NCBI GenBank assembly: GCA_030522415.1
Contig: CM060105.1
Span: 15,557,277-15,621,276 of the forward strand
Length of the DNA: 64,000 nt
Origin: Channallabes apus
Lineage: Eukaryota; Chordata; Actinopteri; Siluriformes; Clariidae
Direction of reading: 5' to 3'
The stretch's first letter is position 1; each line of letters starts with the position of its first letter. The notes beneath the pieces were generated by a model. The model ran no database searches. It was not told where the DNA came from and saw only the letters and a program-made list of their open reading frames with translations. The position numbers and the translations under genes are program-made. Of the stretch, positions 48,717 through 60,700 are shown one piece after another.

Positions 48717-51700
48717 GTCGGAAACACACACACACACACACACTTCTCAAACCCCCTGAGTCAGGAGGCTCAAGAGCCCTTCACTAGTCAGCATTATTTA
48801 GAGAGAGAGAGAGTGTGTGTGTGTGTGTTCTGAATCAGCACAGGTTGCTGACAATACTTTTGTCCTTATCTTTTAACCATGAAAAAGCCAAACGTTAAGA
48901 AAGTCAAGAGAGAAGCTACCTCAAAAAACTTATAGTAAACAAGCTAACACACACAAAACAACTAGCCTTTGAGCAAAGTAGCTTAGACTGCATGACTTAT
49001 ACTAACCTAACTAGCAAAGACAAAATGTACTTACAGGCGCACAAGATGTAAAGTTGCCTAAACAACCGTCCTTGAACCATGAGACAAATTAGCAGTGCTT
49101 TCAGTACGAAAGAAAAACAACCAAGCAAAGATTTAGCATGAAGATTAGCTTGTTAGCTTGAAGATTAGCTTGTTAGCATCAAACGGCTGTTGAGTAAAAA
49201 AAAAATAAAAATCAAATGTAACCTATGCAGACAGTTAATCGCCTCTCCACATTCCTCATTTTTTTCTTCTTCACTGCCATGTTATTCTACTTTTCCCCTC
49301 TTAATATCTTTGCATGGCCTCTCACCTGGGACGAACAGAGCCATCATAATCAAAATGCGTCTGGGTATTTTTGGTGAGTTTTAGAGTGAGATTCTGGCCA
49401 TCTGCTGGGACCGCTGTGTGTATCTGTGTGTCAGTGGCGGCTGCTCTAAGACTACAAGGGAAGCTCCGCTTCCTCTACTATGTCAGAAAATAAATGCTCA
49501 TATATGCACTGTCGTATTTATATTGGTTTTAATAAAAGTGCGCTAGAACGCGTTCAACTTCATGACTAGCTCGTTCAGAATCCGGTATTTATTGTAGATT
49601 GTTTGACGCGATTTTCTTGTCATACATTTCCGTGCAGCACAGCGCGTTAAACCCTCCTGAAGCCCAGCTTCACTGGAGCTCTATAGCGAGGCACAGACTA
49701 GCTTTTTTCACTGCAGAAAAGCTGGACGGTAATTGGATAAATGCACCAAAATCGTTCAGCTTCTCTGGGAGTGAATGGAGCAGTGGGCGGGCCAGGACGC
49801 TGGGCTGCTGCATGATGATTGGAGGAGCTGCGGAACCCCTTTTTTGATTGACAGCATGTCTTAAGTATACATCAGCGCTACAGAGAATCCAGTTCAGTCC
49901 CATGCGGATTTGCAGGCGAAGTGGTACGACGAACTGCTGCACTCTGTATTGTTTGCTGGTGATATAAACCATTTTTGTTTGTACAAATCATTCTTTAAAT
50001 TAAAAAAAAACATTATAGTTTTCTTGATTTTGCTCCGTGTTTCAGCATTGTAAAGTTAGTTCGTTCATATAATTAAAGTACCTCGTGGAAGGGGAAACTA
50101 GCCAGAATTTACGTACAAATAACATAATGAATTTTATGATGAAGGCCTAATATGAGCTTCCCCTGTTTTAAAAGCTAGCAGCCACCACTTGTGTGTGTGT
50201 GTGTTTGTGTGAGTGTGCATGTATGTGAGGAGATTGGGCTTCGGATGAAAGTTCAGCAGTTTTCTAGCTACAGATAATGATAGAGTGAAAAGATGCATGC
50301 AGCCGTCATGTGTGATTAGAACAGACAAATATTTTTGACACACCATGACCTTAGTGTTCAAAGGTTTTTCCAGAGTTTTGGCATTAGAGCTCATAAATAT
50401 TTAGACCGGAACAAGGTCCACTTTTTAAGGTTACTTCTCATCATCTAGTGCCTCTTTTCCACTGCATAGAACGGCACGACACGGTTCAGTTCAACTCACT
50501 TCGGTTCGGCGCAGTTTGGCTCGGTTTGCGCTTCCACTGCAGTGTAGTAACACCTTAGCTTGGGCGGCATTACTCACGCGTGCGGCGCCGCTACTGCCGT
50601 GACGTCATCGTAAACGCGCCACAAACAAACACACAACAATGGAGCATATCGACGGCATGGTGTTCTTCATTCTCGGCATGTGGATGTTTTTAACAGCGAG
50701 AGTTTGTTTCAAAAGAGGCCGATGGTTAATACAAAAAGGTGTGTGCGATCCTTCTCTGGCTGTTCTAAATATATCCGTTCTGTTGTGTCTCGTGTCGCAA
50801 GTTCGGTGACGCAGTAATGACGATTTTCTCCGGCTAATCAGTGACCAGCAGAGATTACACATCACATTTTGGTAACGGTTCGGCGCGCTTGGAACCTCGG
50901 CTGACGTGGTACTGAAAAAAGGACCAGGTACTATGTACTGTTCCCAGTGGAAAACCCCCCAAAAGTGAGTAGAACTGAACCGTGTCGTGTCGTACTATGC
51001 AGTGGAAAAGAGGCATAGGAGATCATCATCGGGGCAGGGGAACCAACGCCACACCATTAGCTGTTTATCAAATAGTCATCATCAAATTACGCATTTGCAC
51101 CATTAACATTTTCTACTTACTTGAAGCACAAATGGCCTATTTTGAGCCGTCAATGATTTAAAAATATTGTTATTTGTCAGAATAAAAAAAAGCTTAAATT
51201 AATTGATTTCCGCATGTTTTCAGATGTTGTACAAGAGCAGCGCCTTTTAGCTTCCGAAGACTTCTGATTGTGTCTTGTGATAATATTTTGTGCTTAATAG
51301 GATCCTTTACAATCAATAATAGCAATGTTTTTTAATAACCTAAATAAACAGAATTTTCATCTGATTTTAGGGGGTGTAACACAATATCGCTCCACAAATG
51401 TAATACAAATCTGCTGCTATTAATGTCATATTCTTGTTATTTAGCAGGGATTTAAAGAAACTTTAAACGCAATATTACAATTGTGTAAAATTATTACATG
51501 TTTGGGATTATTGCATTAAAAGCTATTATATTTACAAAAAGTTATTATCCTGCCTGTTGGTACAGCATGATGGCTTATCAATTCTAGACTGTCACCACAT
51601 ACCTCTAGGGCTGGGGGTTCGAATCTCACCCCTGGTCCATGTACTCCAGTTTCCCTTAACAGTCCAAAGACATGCTTTGTAGGCATACTGACTGGTGTTT

Positions 51701-54700
51701 CTAATTCACCTGTAGTGTGTTAAGTGTGTGTGTAATGGTTTGGCATCCCATTCCTGGTGCACCTTGTCTGGTGCCCTGAGCTCCATGGGATAGGCTATCT
51801 TAGCTTAAAAAGTCCTAGCTGGGAATCCTAGACTAAAAGTGATTTAGGAAACTTCTCAGAGCAACTCTGAGTAAGGAAAGTACAAAAAACTTTATCTTGG
51901 TGAGGCGGTGTGGTTGACCGCGTTGCTACAGGTGATGCAGCAATTCAAGGACTGTGATTGGTTAATTAAAATACTGTATCTGTAAAGATTTTAAAATGAA
52001 CTCTTTGTGAATATAGAATATATGATAATGGAACAGAGTGAAATCATAATGACTGTATGTAAATAAATTCTACAATCATGAATGCAGTCTTCTTTATGCA
52101 AAGTTTCTGTTAAAGGCTAAATATGTTAAAGTTAATTAAAACAGCCAGATGTTGAAAATGTGTTCACAACCAATTTCCAAGTTCTTACATTTATTTACCA
52201 CACTGATTGTATTACTTGCTATCCATTTTAGATTGAGCAAAGTGGCTCAGCTTTTACCAATTTACATGATTGCAAGTCTATTTAAGTTCCACGTTTGGAT
52301 GGTTTGTAGCAAACAATCCAAGATGACAATGACAGGAAGTAAAATAACAGAAGAGCAGTGTTTACTTTTAGATTACCGTTCAATGTTTGGAGAATATTTC
52401 TTCTTTCCGCCATTTTGTCCTCTGCTATAGAAACTCTTAAGCATCTTAAAAGTCCTCCTCTCTACTCTTAACAATTTTTACCTTAGGAGCTGTTTTAGGG
52501 CTAAGATGTTTCGTGAATCATTTTTAGCTTTCCTAAGATTTAGTCCTAAATTTAGGGGGAAATTCTTAGAAAATGTCATAGTTCAAGATTGCCTTTGAAA
52601 ATATACAATGTATGCTTCTCTTCTCTTCTTTCCTCTCCTCTTCTGTTTTCATCTCTTTTCTTGGACACATGGCTTTGACTGATCATGATTAATAGTTAAA
52701 AAAAAAAGAAGTTGTAACTTTGTTAAAAGCCAGGAATCTTGGAAGTCTTCTGATGATGAGTGTATCATCATGGCATGTGTTAGTTGTTGGTGTCGAGGGT
52801 CTGTAATGCACCATATGTGTGTGACGCACTTTCTCAAAGCCCACAGTCACTCACACACTCAAACACGTTTCACTGTAAAAGAAATCTTGCCAAGTTTCAA
52901 TAAAATTTTTTTGTTAAAACATGTTTCAATTGACAAAGCAATATTATATAATGAGGATTGTTCTGAATCATTAATAAATACAGAAGCAGCCATCAACAAA
53001 CAAACTGTTGTTATTATTCAAATATTTCATTTGGAAATGACTGCAAAAATATATACTGTATAATGTGATTCTGTCCACTTTAAATAATGTAAATGTTAGG
53101 TAAGTGATATGTACAAACAGGAAAACATTGTGTATATGCTAAGCTTTAAGATCTCTGTACATGACTGGAATCACAAAACAGCTGCAAACATCAGTAATAC
53201 TCTTAAAGACCATTTATAAGACCAATAATACCCCTTATTCTTACACGTACTCACTATGTAAGGTTTAAATAGCATAGAGGTCACTTTGTGGTGTATAGTT
53301 AGTGACCGAATGTGTTCCATCGGTTGCTATGCAATGTGTTATCCTTTAATACACTGTCTGTCAAAAAATGAAACCCTCCACTGAGCAGACAGTAACTGGG
53401 TCGTGCATATTCTTAGTACAGTAGTGACATCTCCTTCTAGTGAAAAAAACCTTTCAATACCTACAGTACACAGGGAAAGTTATGCGTATACAGAGTCAGG
53501 TTACTTAGGTACTTCCGCTGATTTTCTTCCCTTTATTTACTCCTTACCTCTGTGGTTTCTTGAGCAAAGGATCGAAAGTGATCATTTTCAATGGTGTCAT
53601 TACTGCAGGCACGTGCCTTTTAAACCTGAAAATCTAGAGCACTTTAGCCATTTCTTTTAATTAATAACGTTTTAGTAAATAAAGATAGGGGTCAGGATTG
53701 TGTGACATATGTTTTTTTTTTTTTTTTTTTCTTAGCGCATCCTGGGTCATATGATGAATTGAATTTTATTACATTTTTACCAACTATATAAGCATGACCC
53801 TGTGGGGCCAGGTGTAGCTTGGCTCGGTTCGGAAGATCCCAGGTTCAAACCACACAACCACCAAGTTGCCACTGTTGGGCCCTTGAGCAAGGCCCTTAAC
53901 CCTCAACTGCTCAGATGTGTAATGAGATAAAAATGTAAGTCGCTCTGGATAAGAGCGTCGGCCAAATGCCTAAATGTAAATGACTGAGAATAAGATAGAA
54001 CATGTTTTACATACAGTAGGCAAAGAAATATCACAGATACAGTGGGAAGAAAAAGAGTGTGAACTTTTTACACTACCGGTTTGAATGTTGAACTGTTATT
54101 AGGCACACAAAAAAATGTTAGGCACACTATATTTGTTAATATTCTTAACTTAGATGTACTGTAGATCATATCACATTTCTTTTTTTTTCTTTTTTTTACA
54201 AATTAATGCAGAAAACCATGAAATTCCAAAAGGTTCACATACTTTTTCTTTCCACTGTACATAAGATTGCATTTTTTATGGTTGTTTTTGGTTACAAAAT
54301 TAATAATAATGAAAGCAAATAGCGAGTTCAGCATGCTTGCGATTTCATTCCTGTATTCCTGTCGCGGTCAGATTTTCTGTTTTAAAAGTAATGATAACGT
54401 TGATTCTACTTGACATATCCAAAAACACAAATGATGTCTGAAGCTTCCTCATCGACACACGCCGGCAGGATTTCCGTATAAACAGCTTTTTTTTTAAATT
54501 TATGGTCATTGACCGATGCTGTATTGGGGGCACAGATTAATGCCACTTGATTTTTAAGGGTTAAACCTGACAAAAATAGGGGCTAGAAAATATAGACAGA
54601 AGATGTTTTGATTTGTTTCTTAGATCTCATTTGTTATTCTTTGATGTGAAATTTGATACAATGTCACATAAACATAAACACACACATAAAATCCTGAGAA

Positions 54701-57700
54701 AATCAGCAGTCATTACTGTTCATTTTAAAACAGATCTTGTGTTGAAAAAAAAACCCCACATGGATCATTTCTGGGAGGAACGTTCCCCCTTTGGCGCTGA
54801 ACCTTAGGGAGCGCATGTGATGCACTATGAACGACTCTGTGTTGTTTGTGTTGTTCGTATGTGCAGCCACGGCGATCAGAATAATCAGCTCTTTTGTTGC
54901 TATGCTTGACATCATCCCCTGGGGCTTAGATTGTGTGTGGCATCACTACACTGTGTGTGTGTGGGTGTGTGTGGGTTTGTGGGTGTGTGCATGCATAATG
55001 CTTGTGAAGGTTGAAGACCTGATACATGACCTTTATCTAAACACTGGTGTCACGTTACTTTAAATTCTTTCATAAAGTTCTAAAGAATCTGTTTCAAGGT
55101 CTTCAAGGTTCTAGGCTTTTTTATGTTGTCATTTCTATTCAGTCACTTGTCCTTTGTCAAGATAAAAAGATCCGTGTTCAACCAGAAATGTTAAATGATA
55201 AGCCATTTTTTTTTCCATCCTTACTTCTCTTATACAGACAAACACAAACAGATTCAAACAGACTTTTCCTCTGAGGAGGACACAGATGTCCCTCCCTGCA
55301 TCCCAGACAGTGGTTGCTTGGCAGCTCAGGAAGTGTTAATTAGGGTGATGATTGGGAGAGCTGTGTACGAGTGTGTGAGGCAGCGTGTGTATGTTTGTTG
55401 CTGAATCTCTGCAGTCTTTAATGAGTCCTTCTGGACTCCCTTGACTGCTGAAGTCCTTTAGGGTGTTTCGGTCTTAAAAATATAAAGAACAGCCTTATTC
55501 ACGAACAGAATGCTGGCTGCTTTTTTTTTTTTTTTAGTTGTTCTTAAGATTTTGGTGGATAACCTAACCTCTTACAGACCAGCCCTCTCAGTCATATGTC
55601 TACGGCTTATGCACGTGTGTACATTTGTGTGCCCTGTGATGGATTGGCAAGTTCTAAACCCCCTCTGGGCCCCCTTGCTACCCTGTACACAGGATAAAGT
55701 GGTATGGACCATGAGTCACAATGCTTACCTTCGATGAGTTCCTTAATGGGTCCTTTTGTAGGTAAATCGTTGGGCCAGTTAGATGGACACAACAGAGATG
55801 AACTCTTCTGAATCTGGCTTGCAGAACATAACCAAATACAAAATGAACCTTAAATAGACCAAATGTTTGTCATGATCCGCATCAGAACTGAGTGTTGGGC
55901 CATTTTATTCCACCGTATTTAAAAACTTGTTTGTAGTTGTCTGCTTGTGGCCATCTGTTGTGACCCTTGCGTGGATAAACGCATCAAAAATTTGTTTAAA
56001 ATCATATCTCATCATCATCATCATCATCATCAACTTTCTCTCTTTTACTGTACCTCATCCTGCGTCACTACCACCAGGACATCTGTTACTCAACATCGCC
56101 CTTTCCTCTCCTGCTCCTCGCACTCTCCCCCACCTCTCCTGCTGTGCCTTCCCCTCATTATTTGATGATGAGTTCTCTCACTCTTTCCTCACTCGGTCAT
56201 TGATGCACACTCTGCCGCCCTCACTCGCTGTCTGTTATGCTCTCTCAGAACTCCCTCTTTCATCATCTCTCTTTCCCAGTCTTGTCAGTTAGAGGTTGCC
56301 AATTCACTTACAGTCCGTTCGGTGAGCAGGGGGTGCAGAGAGTGAGGGATGTCGGGGGTTGCAAGGGCATGCTAATTAGAGAAGTTTTTTGACATGAAAT
56401 GCGAGCGTCTTTCCTCGCATATCATCTGCTATCCTGGCGACTTTTCTTTTAAAGTCAGAGAAAGGAAATGGTGCATCTTCAAGGTCAGATCGTCATGGTG
56501 AATCTTCAGACCATTTTGATCAACACAAAAGCCCTTTGGGGAAACGGGTAGCGGGTGTACGTTTGCCTCAGTGTGGTACCTTAGCTCCTGATTAAAGTGT
56601 TGCATCATTGGTTCTCACCAGGCATTTATCGCTCGTTCAGTTCTTCATGCTGTGTCCCTAGTCTCACTTGAGTTTTGTTTAGTTTTTTAATTTTTCTAAC
56701 ACATCAACTGAGTTCAACCATAAAAAACAGACACCTATGAGACCAGAAAATCGTACCCAGACTCCAATGAGAACAGAAAAACAATCACTTGATGAGGCGC
56801 GTTGATGACTTTGTGGTGACAGCAGGGCCTCAGGATGATACATCTGCTATAGCTCTGCCAGTCTCGGAGTGGATTTCCAGACTGACAGATGAAACCGCGA
56901 CAGCTGAGCTCATGACGTGCTCCAAAAAGCAGAGGTAGAAAAAAACAGAACATGACATTATCTCAGTAGAGGTGCTCTGCTGCGCCGAGGAAAATTGCCC
57001 TTTATTTGGAACAATGCACCAGAGCCACAAGCTTAAACTGTCAGATCCGAGTAAAAACAAGGTAAGAGCAGAAAGGTGTCACATTAATGAGTTATGGCTG
57101 TGTCCCAATTCTATTTGTGGGCTTTTCCACTGCTGCATGCAGCCTGTCACTGCCTAATGAACACCATATCTCAGAGATGCAAATGAGGAAAAGCAGGTCA
57201 AAAGAACTGCACCGAAAAAAATCTGTAGTGTTTGCGTCTTAATGACGACACATACTTTTTTGAGCATTTGAGTTGAGCGTTTGATGTAAATATAAACCCA
57301 TAATGAGATGTGAGCAGTGAGCGGCAGTGAAAGTGTAGAGCAAAAGGGATTGCATGAATTGTAGTTTATCTCTTTCAGGATTGTACAGTATGAAGCAGAC
57401 CCATGGCTAATGAGGTCATATGATGTCTATGAGAAACTGAAAGAGTGAAACAGAGGCAACGAGGAGGCAAGGGATTTAATGTCTCGGTTTATTAATGGGT
57501 CTGTTTTAAATAGTTAATCTTGAGTCTAGTTGAGTTTGATGGCAAAAACGTATGACACTGGCACAATTTTTTTTTAAGAATTCTCATATTCACATACAGT
57601 ATTCTTAATAGTCTGAGTTTTGGAGTTTGAAGTTAAAGAAACCACTGTCGCCTTGCACCTCCAAGGTCCAGGTTCGATTCCCACCTTTGTGTGGATGGAG

Positions 57701-60700
57701 CATGTTTTTCACATGCTTGGCTTCCTTTCCTCCAGGTACTGCGGTTTCCTCCCACAGTCCAAAGGCATGCAGATTAGGCTACTTGGCATTCCCAAATTGA
57801 AAATATTGAGTGTGTCCACTGTACAAGCCTCTGGAGGCAGCGTTATGATCTCGGGTTGCTTCAGTTGCTCTGGTCTAGACTCAGCAACATTATGTAGCAA
57901 TAAACTGAAATCAGCTGACGGCCTGAATGTACTGAATGACCAGGGTATCACATCTATGGAGTTTTTTTTTTTCTCCCCCTCATGGGAAGAAAGTGGTTCT
58001 GGAATCATGAGGAATCATTTTCACACATGACTTGTCCCCCACATTGTGCTGCCATCAAAGCTAAAGTCAGTCGGCTGGAAAATTAGGCAGTGTATTTGTA
58101 TGCCAAGTGTGTAAATTTGATGGACATATGAATAAGATCTGCTCTAATTCTTTCTAAGTAATTAATGAGTATAAATGATAGGAAATGTAAGTCAACAGTC
58201 TTGTTCATGTTTCCTCATAAAATTATCTGTTATAGTGCTCTTGCCATTTAGGCAAATCTGGGCTGAAACTAGCAGAATAACATTACAAATTTAAGCTTAG
58301 AAAGATGTTAAAAGCCATATTTACAGAAAACTACATATCAAGTAGCATCTGATTTTATTAAGCAGAAATGAATGCTAAGATTATTCTGTTTGTGGTTGAT
58401 AGTCCCTGAACTTCCACCTCGGAAGACTTATTCCAAGATAAATTATGTTTTCATTCATTCATTCATTTTCTATACCGCAATTTAATATTTTTTGTTTCTT
58501 TGTTTGTTTTCCCAGGTAGACACTATGACGTTTCATGCTGCTAAAAAATTATTGCTCTCACTTTTTCATTTCTATTGCACATCAGTGGTTGTACAGTACT
58601 GCATTTTCATTTCATATTATATACATTCGAAATATTTACTTTATTTTCTACTTCTTTTTAACTATTATTATTATTTACTATATCATTACTGGTGACTTGT
58701 ACTTTCATTATATACTGTAGATATATGAATATGTAGTATATGCCATTCTGTGACTCACTTTATGCTGCTCCTGTAGTTTAGCATTGCACTACTAGTAGCG
58801 TTAGTCATCTCCCATGAGTCTGTCATGTGTCTCCTGAGTATATGCTCTACATTGTGGATGCTTGGAATTTCCTTTGGGATCAATAAAGAATCCATCCATC
58901 CATCCATCCATCCATCCATGGTTTCCTCCTTAGTCAAAGGTTAATTGACGTTTACAAATTGCCTGTAGTGTGTCCATGAGCATGTAAATATAATAAGAAC
59001 CAAAGGTCCTACCACGGTTGTACAAATGGGAATAAATACAATGGTCACCACTGGCCTCCACGGTTGGGCTAAAGAGATTCCTAAACTGACCTATCTCTCT
59101 TTTTATCTACTGTATCTACAATGCAAAGATTGCATTGTAGATTTCTATGTATTTACAATGAAAAGGAATTCTACATTTTTGTTTGGTAATAGTCATTAAG
59201 AAGTAGGGTTTATTCTCCTTCTCTGACCTTGTTAACTCCTCAACACATGGGATATAGCATCTGCTTGTCCCTTAAAAGACACTATGCTGCACAATGTCAA
59301 TGCTCACAGGTCAACCAAAGAGAAGCAGCATTTTCCCCAGTATACAGAGATTATGATAAAGTGTGTGGTGACTTTAGGAAATGGGGACATGCACGGACAC
59401 CCACTGTCCTAGTTCGCCTTTCCTGGCCTAAATGTCATATTATTTTTGCCTGCATCAAGTGGGACATTTTCAGGCCCACATTACATACACTGAATCACTC
59501 ACCTGAAACACTTCCAAAACAGCCATCTGCACTCAGACACACATACATGCATTATACAGTATACACATCATATTATGTACAGTACTTGTGTACAGCCTTA
59601 ATGTGGTTAACATCAAACATCTTCTCTTATTAACCTAAATCTTATAATAAAAATATATATATTGCATAATGATAAGAGGCAGCAGATTGTTTCTACTCAT
59701 GCTGTACCAGCTTGCAATGAGGTAATTATGAAAACATGTTGTTCTGAAAAAGTGAAGAGCGATCATACTCTGGTAAAAAAAAAAAAAAAACTGATGAAGA
59801 CCTGCTCATTGGTGGAGCGGAGAGGAAAACAGGAATAAGGCAGAACTGATTCATTTTTAGACACTGTGTGTTTCTGCAGTAGGTTGATATTCAGATGCAT
59901 AAAGCTCTGAAAAGTCACATTTACACACTGTGTGTGTGTGCGTGTGTGTGTGTGGGAGTAGTACGACCTGCAGCAGCCTCTAAATGGCTGTCAGGATATT
60001 TTTGTAATCGAAAGTAAGGCCCAGGTGCAATGTAATTACAGAAATATGAGCTCTTTTTTAAGACGTGCTGGGTGTTACAGTAAAACAGTGAAAGTCTCAA
60101 AAGGAAAGGAGACCAAATTGCGAGAAATCATGCTGTATAAAACATTGACATTGCTACGAACTGCATTACCTGCCATTTCTAAATTCCTCCTTCTTGCATA
60201 AAGGGAAAATAATAATATTAAGGAAAACAAGCTTCCTATGTACAGAGATTTCTTTGTGAGAAACTCACTGGTGACAATTTCATAAGCTTTAGTTTCACCA
60301 ACTTAACTTGATATCTCTAGTAGTTACCCGTTTGGCAACTAATGGTTTAAACCTGCTTTTTATAGGCACCTTCTAGACCAACTCAAAATGAATAGGTTTC
60401 TTTTATTAGTATTAGCGTCATTAGAAATATGTTTAATGCATGATTTTTCTTTTTTTTTGTATATGCATTAATGATGGTTTAACTTATGGTTTAGAGAAAA
60501 AGAGAACACACGAGTCTGACTCACTTCGCATGCATAGCCACCACACACTCTTTCTCTGGGTAGCCAGGGCTTTTTTTTTTTTTTAAAGCATGTTCCTATG
60601 TCTCATTTCCATGTATTAATAATCTTTATCAGATGAATCAGATAGAGAGCCTTTAGTAAAAAAAAAAATTTCACACTTTTTGGTCACAAGCTTCAGCTTT

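Noticed and set aside
47501..48833. Frames rich in Cys-Val or Thr-His
   Set aside because: Direct translations of GT/CA dinucleotide repeats.
55195..55404. Possible extra exon in intron 21 beginning '[14 protein letters not shown]'
   Set aside because: There is an acceptor-like 'ttatacag' nearby and the sequence looks less repetitive, but exon 21 to exon 22 already joins in frame and matches MYO1G without it.
59229..59633. 134-codon plus-strand frame in intron 21
   Set aside because: No recognisable motif, mixed low-complexity content and no splice or promoter context; consistent with chance.
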